From Hymenobacter amundsenii (lineage in GTDB: Bacteria > Bacteroidota > Bacteroidia > Cytophagales > Hymenobacteraceae): DNA of 64,000 nt. The stretch lies in assembly GCF_002204745.1 (NCBI RefSeq), contig NZ_NIRR01000002.1:62001-126000 (forward strand). Direction: 5' to 3'. Position numbers and translations under genes: made by a program. The notes beneath the pieces were generated by a model. That model was not told the origin of the DNA. It saw only the letters and a program-made list of their open reading frames with translations, and did no database searches. Positions 43,138-51,756 of the stretch are shown piece by piece; position 1 is the first letter of the stretch; the number at the start of each line of letters is the position of its first letter.

Positions 43138-44421
43138 ATGACGTTTGAACCCACCCTCGACTTTGCCCGCCAACTCGATGCCCAGGACCCGTTGCGCGAT
43201 TTCCGCCAGCAGTTCCTGATTCCACCCGGCCCCGACGGGCAGGGCGAGTGCCTGTATTTCTGCGGCAACTCGCTGGGTCTGCAGCCGCGCACCGCCCGGG
43301 CCGCCGCCGAAGCGCAGTTCGCCAACTGGCAGAACCTGGCCGTAGAAGGTCATTTCAAGGGCGATTCGCCCTGGCTGCCCTTTCACGAGCGGCTGCAAGG
43401 GCCCTCGGGCCGCGTGGTGGGCGCCAAGCCCCATGAGGTGGTCGTGATGAACAACCTCACCACCAACCTGCACCTGCTGCTCATCAGCTTCTACCAGCCC
43501 ACCGCCACCCGCTACAAGGTGCTCATGGAAGGCGGTGCATTCCCATCCGACCAGTACGCGCTCGAAACGCAGGTGAAGCTGCGCGGCTTCGCCCCCGACG
43601 ACGCCATTGTGGAGCTGGAGCCCCGGGCCGGCGAGCACACGCTGCGCACCGAGGATATCGTGGCCAAGATCGAGGAGCTGGGCGACTCGCTCTGCACCAT
43701 TATTATGGGCGGGCTCAACTACTACACCGGGCAGGTGTTCGATATGGAAGCCATTACGAAGGCCGGCCACGCCGCCGGGGCTATGGTGGGCTTCGATCTG
43801 GCCCACGCCGCCGGCAACGTGCCCCTGCACCTGCACGACTGGGACGTGGATTTCGCCTGCTGGTGCTCCTACAAGTACCTCAACTCGGGGCCCGGCGGGG
43901 TGGCCGGCGCCTACGTGCACGAGCGGTTCGCCGAGCGGCCCGAGCTGCTACGCCTGGCCGGCTGGTGGGGCCACGACGAGGAAGAACGATTCCAGATGAA
44001 AAAGGGCTTCAAACCCATGCACGGGGCCGCCGGCTGGCAGCTTTCCAACGGCACCGTCCTCTCGATGGCCGTGCACGAGGCCGCCCTCAAAATTCATGAC
44101 GAAGCTGGCGGCATGCCCGCGTTGCGCCGCAAAAGCGAGCTGCTGACTGGCTACCTGGAGTTCTTTATCAACCGTCTGGGTCTCACCGCTGAGCAGCTCG
44201 AAATCATCACGCCCCAGGACCCTGCCCAGCGTGGCTGCCAGCTCTCGATACTGGTGCACCGCAACGGCCGCGACCTGTTCGACCACCTGATGGCCGTAGG
44301 CGTTATCGGCGACTGGCGCGAGCCCAACGTCATTCGGCTGGCCCCCACGCCGCTCTATAATACGTTCGAAGACGTGTACCAAGTAGGCCAGGTATTAACC
44401 GAGTGGGCCGCTCGCCAGTAA
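43138..44421 (+). CDS. kynU: Kynureninase
   Basis: 427-residue PLP enzyme that cleaves (3-hydroxy)kynurenine to (3-hydroxy)anthranilate and alanine. It begins FARQLDAQDPL, has YFCGNSLGLQP, VVVMNNLTTNLHLLL, GFDLAHAAGN and the PLP Lys246 in WCSYKYLNSGPGG, followed by GWWGHDEEERFQM; all are kynureninase signatures. ATG 43138 is chosen; the in-frame GTG 43105 adds 11 unlikely residues and would abut the ACMSD stop. It acts between the kynurenine monooxygenase (52358) and the dioxygenase (41423). Confidence 0.97.
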   Translation: MTFEPTLDFARQLDAQDPLRDFRQQFLIPPGPDGQGECLYFCGNSLGLQPRTARAAAEAQFANWQNLAVEGHFKGDSPWLPFHERLQGPSGRVVGAKPHEVVVMNNLTTNLHLLLISFYQPTATRYKVLMEGGAFPSDQYALETQVKLRGFAPDDAIVELEPRAGEHTLRTEDIVAKIEELGDSLCTIIMGGLNYYTGQVFDMEAITKAGHAAGAMVGFDLAHAAGNVPLHLHDWDVDFACWCSYKYLNSGPGGVAGAYVHERFAERPELLRLAGWWGHDEEERFQMKKGFKPMHGAAGWQLSNGTVLSMAVHEAALKIHDEAGGMPALRRKSELLTGYLEFFINRLGLTAEQLEIITPQDPAQRGCQLSILVHRNGRDLFDHLMAVGVIGDWREPNVIRLAPTPLYNTFEDVYQVGQVLTEWAARQ

Positions 44422-44425
44422 GTTA

Positions 44426-44488
44426 TCAGTTGCCAGTGTCCAGTTTATATGCTATTCTGGTAACTGGCAACCGGACGCTGGCAACTGA
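44426..44488. repeat. CAGTTGCCAGTGTCCAGT-family inverted repeat, copy 2
   Basis: TCAGTTGCCAGTGTCCAGTT (44426-44445) pairs with AACTGGCAACCGGACGCTGGCAACTGA (44462-44488) with mismatches. Same family as 13683-13746. A third arm-like TCTGACAACTGA follows. Confidence 0.75.
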
Positions 44489-44510
44489 AAATTCTGACAA
44501 CTGAAGAGAA

Positions 44511-45203
44511 ATGACCGAGGATTACGCGGCGAAAATGGGCCGCAAAACCGTTGCTGAGCTGCACGAATACGTGGAGCAGCGCTACCAGTACCGCGAAGAG
44601 GCCGTGCTGGCCGCCCTCGCGGAACTGGACCGCCGCGGTACGCCCGAGCCCAACGCTGAGGCCCTGGCCGCCGAGCTGCGCCAAAGCCAGCAGGAAACCG
44701 AGCGCCGCGAAAGCGCCGCCCGCACCGAAATAGATGCCCAGGACCAAGCCCGCCGCGTAGCCCGGGGTGAAACCAGCCCCGAAACGGCCCCGGAAACTGG
44801 TCCGGCCCTGTACTCGCTTGGGGCCATCACCATCTTCTCGGTGCTCTTCAGCATGATTGCCGGGGGCGTGATGCTGGCCCTGAACCTGCGGACGCTGCAA
44901 AAAAACCGCGCCGCCCTCTGGGTGGTGGCGTTCGTGGTGGCCTACCTGGTAGGCGGCGGTTACTTGCTGATTTGGCTTAAGGGCCAGTACGGCGACCAAG
45001 TGAACTGGCTGGGCTCGTTTTTCAACCTGCCCGCCATCTTGGTTTACAACCTGTATTTCTGGCCTCGCTACATCGGGCGCGGCCCCTACCGCAGCCGCTC
45101 CTGGGTGCGCCCGCTCCTGATTTGTGCCTTGCTGCTGTTGGGCCTCTACTACATAGCGGCCAGCGTACCAGGCGCTTTACCCACGATGCCGACGGGTGTA
45201 TAA
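44511..45203 (+). CDS. Membrane protein of unknown function
   Basis: 230-residue protein. Residues 1-95 are charged and helical, probably a coiled coil (KTVAELHEYVEQRYQYREEAVLAALAELDRRG, LRQSQQETERRESAA). Four hydrophobic helices follow (ITIFSVLFSMIAGGVMLAL, AALWVVAFVVAYLVGGGYLLIWL, LPAILVYNLYFW, PLLICALLLLGLYYIAA). The N-terminal AELHEYVEQRYQYREEAVLAALxEL pattern is one I associate with small Bacteroidota membrane proteins, but I cannot name a family. It lies between kynureninase and an AlkB homologue on the same strand with 42 bp to the latter. Confidence 0.72.
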   Translation: MTEDYAAKMGRKTVAELHEYVEQRYQYREEAVLAALAELDRRGTPEPNAEALAAELRQSQQETERRESAARTEIDAQDQARRVARGETSPETAPETGPALYSLGAITIFSVLFSMIAGGVMLALNLRTLQKNRAALWVVAFVVAYLVGGGYLLIWLKGQYGDQVNWLGSFFNLPAILVYNLYFWPRYIGRGPYRSRSWVRPLLICALLLLGLYYIAASVPGALPTMPTGV

Positions 45204-45245
45204 GCGCCCGTCCGACGGCTACCGCCAAACCCGTCCGTTGCCGCC

Positions 45246-45839
45246 ATGCCCCTGACGCTGCTTCCCCTGCCCGCCGCCGAAGTGCTCCTCGATGCCGCTT
45301 TCCTGGCCCCAGCCGAAGCGGATGTCCTGCTTACCGAACTCACGGCTAGCGTTGCGTGGCGGCAGGAGCCGATTAAGCTGTTTGGCAAGCAGGTGATGCA
45401 GCCCCGGCTCACGGCCTGGTACGGCGACCCGGCCGCCACGTACCGCTACTCGGGCCTGCAACTGGAGCCGCTACCCTGGCTGCCGATCCTCCAAAACCTG
45501 CGTGAGCGGGTAGAAGCCGCCGCCGGCACCCGCTTCAACAGCGTACTGCTCAACCTCTACCGCTCGGGCCAGGACAGCATGGGCTACCACGCCGACAACG
45601 AGCCCGAACTGGGCCTCGCGCCTGCTATTGCCTCCCTTACGCTTGGGGCCACCCGCACCTTCCGCTTCAAACCCCGCCCAACCATTACCGCCGCGGCCCT
45701 GAGTCTGCCGCTCACCTCGGGTAGCCTGCTGCTCATGCGCGGCCCCACCCAGCAGAACTGGCTGCACTCGCTACCCAAAACGGCCCGCCCCGTCGGCCCC
45801 CGCCTCAACCTCACCTTCCGCTGGGTTGATAGGGCTTGA
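45246..45839 (+). CDS. alkB: AlkB-like 2OG-Fe(II) dioxygenase
   Basis: 197-residue oxidative DNA/RNA dealkylation enzyme. Iron ligands His115-x-Asp117 (SMGYHADNEPELG) and His174 (NWLHSLPK), with 2OG-binding arginines Arg186 and Arg192 in PRLNLTFR. The nucleotide-recognition lid is the PRLTAWYGD segment (residues ~53-61). SLTLGATRTFRF and the overall length match AlkB homologues of the ALKBH2/bacterial group. It repairs 1-methyladenine and 3-methylcytosine lesions in the cytoplasm. No ada or other repair gene is nearby. Confidence 0.92.
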   Translation: MPLTLLPLPAAEVLLDAAFLAPAEADVLLTELTASVAWRQEPIKLFGKQVMQPRLTAWYGDPAATYRYSGLQLEPLPWLPILQNLRERVEAAAGTRFNSVLLNLYRSGQDSMGYHADNEPELGLAPAIASLTLGATRTFRFKPRPTITAAALSLPLTSGSLLLMRGPTQQNWLHSLPKTARPVGPRLNLTFRWVDRA

Positions 45840-45904
45840 CCATTAGGGGCTAGTTTCTAACATATGGTGCCCGGAAATCGGGAAGGAAATGGTAAAACAC
45901 AACC

Positions 45905-45940
45905 AAAAACGCCCCCGCAACAACAGTTGCGGGGGGCGTT
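45905..45940 (-). terminator. Terminator of TonB receptor 1
   Basis: AACGCCCCCGCAAC (45908-45921) pairs with GTTGCGGGGGGCGTT (45926-45940) and is followed by a T-run on the minus strand. It also lies downstream of the convergent alkB gene. Confidence 0.75.
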
Positions 45941-45975
45941 TCAGTATCTACCTAATCCTTAAGGCTTAAGCCCTG

Positions 45976-48753
45976 CTATTGTAGATCGAAGCGCAGGCCC
46001 AGGTAGCCGAGGCGGCCAATCTGGGGGCCGCCGAACACTTGGGTGTTATTGGCGTCGAAGGCGTTGGAGATGCCGGCCTGGAACGTGGTGCCCCACTTCG
46101 GTACCAGGTAGCCCAGGTAGGCGTCGGTGGTGCTGTAGTCGGAAATGGTGCCCACGGCGAAGGGCATTTCCTGCAAGTGGCCCTGCACCCAACGGTAATT
46201 CACCGAGTACGATAGGTTGCCGACCTGACCGTTGGCTCCCACGTTGTACTTATGCTTGGGCGTGTTGAAAAACGTCTGGAAGCCGGCTGGCAGCTTGCTC
46301 CGGTCAAGCACGTTGAGCGAGTAGTTGCCCGTCAGGTTGAAAGCGCGCATGAAGTAATAAGTCAGGCCCGCCGTCACGCCCTGGGTACTTACCTCTTGCT
46401 TGCTGTTGAGGTAGGTGTACAGCACGCGGGTCGGCTTGGTCTGGTCGGCGTAGAGCGTGGAGTAGCCGGCGGCCAGTTGCTGAGTGGTGGGGCGGCTGCC
46501 GTCGGTGTTGCCCACAAACAGCTGGGTACCGATAAACCCATCGTAGCGGCTGCGGAAGTAGCTCACGTCGGCGTACAGGTTGGCGATGAGGGCGCCTTTG
46601 TAGCCAATTTCGGCCGTCTTTACCTTTTCCAGCTCCAGGGGGGCAATGTTGTACTCGTAGCTTTTGAGCAGGGTAGGGTTGGCCGCGGCCGCACCCAACG
46701 TCTGGGGCGAGGCAAACAGGGCGGTATTGTAACCCTGGAAGCCGTTGCCCACATTGCCCAACAGCACGCCAGTGCCAATGTCGCTGAACAGGTACTGCTC
46801 CGGCTGCGAGGGCGAGCGGAAGGCTTTGCCGTAGCTGGCGCGGAAGTTATGCTGCTTGTTTTCGCCCAACGAATACACCGCCGAGGCCCGGGGCGAAAAA
46901 GCTGGCTTAAAGTTCTTGAACTCATCGACCCGACCAGCAAACGCCAGCTTCAGGCGCTCCTCGAATACGGTCTGGGAAAGCTGCCCGTACGCGCCGTACT
47001 CGTAATTGAGAATGCGCTTACCGTCGCGGTCAGAAAAGAGTAGTCCCTTCGAACCCAACCGATACTGGCGGTAGGCCCCGCCCACTACTAGGTTGGTACC
47101 GGCCTCGCCGAGCGTGAACACGCGCTGGGCGCTGACGTCGTGCAGGTAAGAGTTGAAATACTGCTGGGCGCCGGTTGTAGCGTTCCGGTCGTCGATAATC
47201 CGCGACCGTAAAGTACTGAAGCGCGGGTCGGAGGGCTTGAGCTGGGTGGCGTTGGCTGCCGCCTGCGCCGTAGCCAGGGCAGCAGCCTGGTTCTGGCCGG
47301 CCTGCCGGGCCTGGCTGTAAACGGCGTTGTAGGTGCCGTAGAACAGGTTCTGGTAGCTCAGGTTGCCTCCTTCGGTCGTTGGAGCCCGTTGAATCAGGGA
47401 GCCCAACTGGTTGAACTCATAAGAGTTGCCCGAAAAGTCCTCCGTGGTGTAAGCCCGGATAAAGCCCTTGCTGCTCTTAAGTTCGAGCCGGTACTGGTTC
47501 GAGCCCAGGCCCTTCACCCGGAAACGGCTCAGGTTCTGGTAGGTAGCCGTACCCTCGGCGTGCTTGGCGTCGGCGGTCAGTTTCAGGTCGTCGCGGAGCA
47601 GGTACGATACCGTGCCCTGCACCCGGTACGAGGAGGTGCGGTTGTCGCCGGCAATAAGCTGCTGCTCCGTGAAGCCGGGCAGGTAGGCCGTTTTGCCGTA
47701 CAGCTCGGGGTTGGTGCCGCCGGGTAGCTGCTGGTAGGGGTTGAACGCGTAACCCACTTCGCCGTAGCGGTTAACGGCGTTGTAGCCCAGCGTCGAGCCG
47801 GCAGGGTTCACCGAACTCTGGGTGGGCCCGTAGTTGGTGGCCAGCCAGTCATCGGCCCGGAACGCGCTGCCGTTGATTTTAATAGCGAGCTTTTCGGTCA
47901 GCTTCTTGGCGTAGCGCAGCTGCCCGTCGAGCAGCTCGCGCTGGCCGGCGCGCAGGCGCACGCTCAGGCCCTCATACACGAAGGGGTCTTTGGAGTTGAA
48001 CAGGATAACCCCGCTCAGGGCGTTGGCGCCATACAGCGCCGAGGCCGGCCCATGAATAATTTCGATGCTCTCCATATCGAGCTCCGGAATGCCCACCAGG
48101 TTGCCGGGGCTCAGGTTGAGCGAGGGCAGCTGGGTGTCCATGTAATCAACGAGCTGGATAACGCGCTCCGATTTGGCCGTGTTGAAACCCCGGGTACTCA
48201 CGCTGGTAAACAGCATGGAGGCCGAGCTCACGTCGAGGCCCTTCACCTGACCCAGGCCGCTGAGCACCTCCGGCGTGGTGATGCGCTCAATCTGCCGGGT
48301 CGAGAGTTTATCCACCGTTACGGGGGCCCGCAGGATGTTTTCCTCGATGCGCGAAGCCGATACGATGGTTTCGCCCAGCAGCGTAGCACTGGGCTTCACT
48401 ACCACGCTGATGGCCTGGTCGGGGCCCTGTAGCAGCACCTCGCGGGTATCGTAGCCCACGTACGAGATGACCAGCGTTACCGTGCCGCCGTCGAAGGCCG
48501 TGTTTAGCTGAAAGTTGCCCTGCTGGTCGGTGCTGGTACCAATGAAGGTGCCTTTGATAAAAACGGTGGCCCCAGGCAGACCCTCACCTTTTTCGGTCAG
48601 CACCTTGCCGGCCACTAGTTTCTCGCTGGGGTCGGGGTGGGTGTAGCGGCCGTGCGCCGGCCGTTCGGCTGCCGGAAGCGTGGCGGCAGAAGCCAGGGGC
48701 GGCAGCAGTGTAGTAGCCGCCAAAAAAGACAAAGAGGGGTAGAGGTGTTTCAT
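45976..48753 (-). CDS. TonB-dependent receptor 1 (CarboxypepD_reg-plug-barrel)
   Basis: 925-residue outer-membrane receptor. Signal peptide MKHLYPSLSFLAATTLLPPLASA, then a carboxypeptidase-regulatory-like domain (residues ~45-125, GKVLTEKGEGLPGATVFIKGT...GTVTLVISYVGYD), plug (~130-260, ASRIEENILRAPVTV, STRGFNTAKSERV, IEIIHGPASALYGANALSGV), and a C-terminal barrel ending GYLGLRFDLQ. No SusD-type lipoprotein gene is adjacent, so it is not a standard glycan-uptake pair. It is a close paralogue of the next gene. The position between kynureninase and kynurenine monooxygenase hints at an aromatic or amino-acid-related substrate, which is only inference. Confidence 0.93.
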   Translation of the reverse strand: MKHLYPSLSFLAATTLLPPLASAATLPAAERPAHGRYTHPDPSEKLVAGKVLTEKGEGLPGATVFIKGTFIGTSTDQQGNFQLNTAFDGGTVTLVISYVGYDTREVLLQGPDQAISVVVKPSATLLGETIVSASRIEENILRAPVTVDKLSTRQIERITTPEVLSGLGQVKGLDVSSASMLFTSVSTRGFNTAKSERVIQLVDYMDTQLPSLNLSPGNLVGIPELDMESIEIIHGPASALYGANALSGVILFNSKDPFVYEGLSVRLRAGQRELLDGQLRYAKKLTEKLAIKINGSAFRADDWLATNYGPTQSSVNPAGSTLGYNAVNRYGEVGYAFNPYQQLPGGTNPELYGKTAYLPGFTEQQLIAGDNRTSSYRVQGTVSYLLRDDLKLTADAKHAEGTATYQNLSRFRVKGLGSNQYRLELKSSKGFIRAYTTEDFSGNSYEFNQLGSLIQRAPTTEGGNLSYQNLFYGTYNAVYSQARQAGQNQAAALATAQAAANATQLKPSDPRFSTLRSRIIDDRNATTGAQQYFNSYLHDVSAQRVFTLGEAGTNLVVGGAYRQYRLGSKGLLFSDRDGKRILNYEYGAYGQLSQTVFEERLKLAFAGRVDEFKNFKPAFSPRASAVYSLGENKQHNFRASYGKAFRSPSQPEQYLFSDIGTGVLLGNVGNGFQGYNTALFASPQTLGAAAANPTLLKSYEYNIAPLELEKVKTAEIGYKGALIANLYADVSYFRSRYDGFIGTQLFVGNTDGSRPTTQQLAAGYSTLYADQTKPTRVLYTYLNSKQEVSTQGVTAGLTYYFMRAFNLTGNYSLNVLDRSKLPAGFQTFFNTPKHKYNVGANGQVGNLSYSVNYRWVQGHLQEMPFAVGTISDYSTTDAYLGYLVPKWGTTFQAGISNAFDANNTQVFGGPQIGRLGYLGLRFDLQ

Positions 48754-48788
48754 GCGAGCACGCGAGGCTGAAGGGGTAATGGAGGCTA

Positions 48789-48796
48789 CAAACCTA
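48789..48796 (-). promoter_or_regulatory. Candidate -7 box for TonB receptor 1
   Basis: Minus-strand TAGGTTTG matches TAnnTTTG, 35 bp upstream of the ATG at 48753. No convincing -33 partner. Confidence 0.35.
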
Positions 48797-48942
48797 TCAT
48801 CGGCGGGCAGGCAGTGTGGTGTTTTTCGGTGAAGACTGTATAAAAGCGGGTGGATGACGACTTTATTTGGGACAAATCCACCAGAGCCTGTTTCATTTTA
48901 GGATGAAATGTCTCGAAGTGAGAAAACGGTTGGTAAACAAAA

Positions 48943-48979
48943 GAGGGTTTCTTCACTGCCTGGCAGTGAAGAAACCCTC
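48943..48979 (-). terminator. Terminator of TonB receptor 2
   Basis: Perfect 18-bp stem GAGGGTTTCTTCACTGCC / GGCAGTGAAGAAACCCTC with a 1-nt spacer, followed on the minus strand by TTTTG. It lies between the two receptor genes and would separate their transcripts. Confidence 0.8.
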
Positions 48980-49009
48980 TCAACAAGCACGGCCATTGGC
49001 CGCTTCAGA

Positions 49010-51706
49010 CTACTTTATATCCAACTGCAACCCCACGTACAGCAACCGGCCAATCTGGGGGCCACCGTATACCTGAATATTGTTGGAGTTGAAGATGTTG
49101 GAGCCGCCACCCTGAAGCGTAAGGCCCAGCTGCGCGAAGTTGTAGCCCAGGTACGCATCGGTGGTGCTGTAGTCGGTGAGCTGGCCCACGGCGAAGGGCG
49201 TGCCGTACTCGTGGCCCTGCGCCCAGCGGTAGTTGAACGCGTAGCTCAGGTGGCTAACCAGCGTGCCGCTGGCACCCACGTTGTACTTGTGCTGGGGCGT
49301 ATTGAAGTACGTCTGGAAGTCCGAATCCTGCCCGGCGGTGCCGTCCTGCACGTTGAGCGTGTAGTTGGCGGCCACATTCAGAAAGGGCGCGAAAGCGTAG
49401 TTCAGCCCAAAGGCAGCGCCCTGGGAGCGTACCTGCTGGTTGGCGTTGGTCCACACCTGCAACACGCGGGTATCGGAAGAGGCCTCCTGGAAGGGCGACT
49501 GCGGGGCCACCCGAGCGGCTTCGGCCGTCAGCTGCTCCACGCTGGGGCGGCTGCCGTCGCGGTTACCGATAAAGCGCACGGCCCCGATGAAGTCGTTGTA
49601 GTAGTTGCGGTAATAGTTTACGTCGAGGGCCAGCTTATCCGTCAGGGCACCTTTGTAGCCTACTTCCAGCGTGCTCAGGCGCTCCAGTTTCAGCGTAGCC
49701 AAATCGATGGCCGGGCCGGGCCGGCCGTTCACGATGCGGTAACCCTGGAAACCGTTGTCTACGTTGCCCAGCAGCAGCACCTGCCGCACATCGAGCTGAA
49801 TGTACTGGTCGAGCTGCGTGGGCGAGCGGAAGGCCCGGCCGAAGCTGGCCCGGAAGTTATGCTGGCGCGTGGCGCCGGCCGAGTACACCACCGAAGCCCG
49901 GGGCGAGAAAGCCGGTTTGAAATTCTTGAAATCATCGATCCGGCCGGCCAACGCAAGCTTCAGGCGCTCATCAGCCAGTTTCTTGGTGAGCTGGGCGTAG
50001 CCGCCGAGTTCGTGGTTCTGGATGCGGCCTTCACCGTCGCTGAACAGGTTACCGTCGGAGCCCAGGCGGAACTTGCGGTAGGCGCCGCCCACAATCAGGT
50101 CGGCCGTTTCGGCCAGCCGGAAGTTGTACTGGGCATTGCCCTCGTTGAGCAAGGAGCTCGGGTTGAGCCGGGCCCCGCGGCCGGGCGTGGCGTCGCCGAT
50201 AATCTGGTTGCGCAGGTTGCGGAAATCGGCCGAGTTGGGGTCGAGCTGGTAAGGTGCCTGGCTAACCAGGGCAAACGCCGCTTGCTGGGCCTGCGCGTCG
50301 TTCTGGCCCTTGCTGCGGGCCACGGCGTACTCGCCCAGGTAAGCACCGAAGTAGCGCTGCGCGTACGTAGTGCCCGCGCCCGTGCCGATGGGGGCGTTCT
50401 GAATGAACGAGCCCAGCAGGTTCAGGTCGTACGACTGGTTGCCGAAATCCTGGATCGACTGCCCCCGCACAAACCAGCGGGCGCCCTTGATTTCGCCGTG
50501 GTACTGGTTGGTACCAAAGTCCTTAAACCGGTAGCGGCTGGAGCTCTGGTAGCTGGCTGTGCCGCGGCTGTAGTTGGCCCCCACCGTCATCTTTACCGAG
50601 CTGGTGAGCAGGTAGGAGAGGGACGGGTGAATCTTGAGCGACTTGGCCTGGTCGTCGCTGCCGATCAGGGTTTGCTCGGTGAAGCCAGGCATGAACAGCG
50701 TTTTGCCCCGCAGGTCGGCGAAGGGGTAGTTGGCGGGCACCGTAAACGCCACGTCGCCGTAGCGGTTCACGGCCTCGTAGCCGAGCGTCGAGCCCTGGGC
50801 GTTGTTGCGGCCATCTACCCGCAGGTTGGTAGCGGCGTAATTGCTGGCCAGCCAATCGTCGGCCGTCAGGTAAGCCCCCGTCACCTTAAAGGCGAACTTG
50901 TCGCCCAGGCGTTGGGCGTAGCGTATTTGGCCATCGAAGAGGTGGCGACCGCCGCCGCGCACGCGCAGGCTCAGGCCCTCGCTCACGAAGGCGTCTTTGG
51001 AGTTCTGCAGCACCACCCCGTTGAAGGCGTTGGCACCGTAGAGGGCCGAGGCTGGTCCGTGGATGATTTCAATGCTTTCAATATCGAGCTCGGGCAGGCC
51101 CGTCAGGTTACCCGTGTTCACGTTCAGTGAGGGCGACTGAGTGTCGAAGTAGTCGGTGAGCTGCACGAGGCGTTCCGATTTGGGCGAGTTGAAGCCCCGG
51201 GTGCTGAGCGAGTTCATCAGCATGCTCGTGCCATTCACATCAATGCCTTTGAACTGGTTGAGGCCCACCTGCACATCGGGCGGGGGCAGGCGTAGCACCT
51301 GCTGCGAGGTGATCTTCTCTACCGTTACGGGGGCCTGCAGAATATTTTCTTCCGTCCGCGAAGCCGAGGCAATCATTTCCGTGGTCTGGGTCGGGTTGAG
51401 CTTGAGCTGCACCTTAATGCCGTTATCGGGCTGGGTTAGCGTTACTTCCCGGGTAACATAGCCCACAAACGACACGGCCAGCGTAACGGGACCATTGCTG
51501 AAATCGGCCCGTAGCAGGAACGTGCCGTCGCGGTTGGTGCTCGTGCCAATAAAGCTGCCCCGGATGAAGATAGTCGCGCCGGGCAGCGGCTGCCCGGTTT
51601 CGGTCAGCACGGCGCCGCCCACGGCACCCATTTCCTGCGCCCAACCGGCCAGGGTCTGTCCCAACAGCAGTAGCAGAATAAGTAAAAAGCGGTAGTGTTT
51701 TCGCAT
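49010..51706 (-). CDS. TonB-dependent receptor 2 (paralogue of receptor 1)
   Basis: 898-residue outer-membrane receptor. ATG 51706 gives signal peptide MRKHYRFLLILLLLLGQTLAGWAQ; a longer reading from 51787 runs through the promoter and leader hairpin. Domains: carboxypeptidase-regulatory (~25-110), plug (~115-245), barrel ending LLYVGLQLDIK. Shared blocks with receptor 1 include ENILQAPVTVEK, STRGFNSPKSERLVQLTDY-like, IESIEIIHGPASALYGANA and FRASFGRAFRSPTQ, pointing to tandem duplication. No SusD partner is present. It has its own promoter and 5' hairpin (51733-51787). Confidence 0.93.
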   Translation of the reverse strand: MRKHYRFLLILLLLLGQTLAGWAQEMGAVGGAVLTETGQPLPGATIFIRGSFIGTSTNRDGTFLLRADFSNGPVTLAVSFVGYVTREVTLTQPDNGIKVQLKLNPTQTTEMIASASRTEENILQAPVTVEKITSQQVLRLPPPDVQVGLNQFKGIDVNGTSMLMNSLSTRGFNSPKSERLVQLTDYFDTQSPSLNVNTGNLTGLPELDIESIEIIHGPASALYGANAFNGVVLQNSKDAFVSEGLSLRVRGGGRHLFDGQIRYAQRLGDKFAFKVTGAYLTADDWLASNYAATNLRVDGRNNAQGSTLGYEAVNRYGDVAFTVPANYPFADLRGKTLFMPGFTEQTLIGSDDQAKSLKIHPSLSYLLTSSVKMTVGANYSRGTASYQSSSRYRFKDFGTNQYHGEIKGARWFVRGQSIQDFGNQSYDLNLLGSFIQNAPIGTGAGTTYAQRYFGAYLGEYAVARSKGQNDAQAQQAAFALVSQAPYQLDPNSADFRNLRNQIIGDATPGRGARLNPSSLLNEGNAQYNFRLAETADLIVGGAYRKFRLGSDGNLFSDGEGRIQNHELGGYAQLTKKLADERLKLALAGRIDDFKNFKPAFSPRASVVYSAGATRQHNFRASFGRAFRSPTQLDQYIQLDVRQVLLLGNVDNGFQGYRIVNGRPGPAIDLATLKLERLSTLEVGYKGALTDKLALDVNYYRNYYNDFIGAVRFIGNRDGSRPSVEQLTAEAARVAPQSPFQEASSDTRVLQVWTNANQQVRSQGAAFGLNYAFAPFLNVAANYTLNVQDGTAGQDSDFQTYFNTPQHKYNVGASGTLVSHLSYAFNYRWAQGHEYGTPFAVGQLTDYSTTDAYLGYNFAQLGLTLQGGGSNIFNSNNIQVYGGPQIGRLLYVGLQLDIK

Positions 51707-51732
51707 GCGAGAATAGTACAAAAAATGAAAAA

Positions 51733-51756
51733 TGCCCCTTCCGCTAGAAAGGGGCA
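51733..51756 (-). promoter_or_regulatory. Leader stem-loop with U-tracts before TonB receptor 2
   Basis: On the minus strand TGCCCCTT...AAGGGGCA forms an 8-bp stem and is followed by TTTTTCATTTTTT, then the ATG at 51706. It falls right after the predicted transcription start, so it may be a 5' stabilising hairpin or an attenuator. Confidence 0.55.

Noticed and set aside
48908..51130. 740-codon plus-strand open frame opposite TonB receptor 2
   Set aside because: It is fully antisense to a well-supported receptor gene. Its translation is His/Val/Gly-rich with no domain, a frequent artefact in G+C-rich genes.
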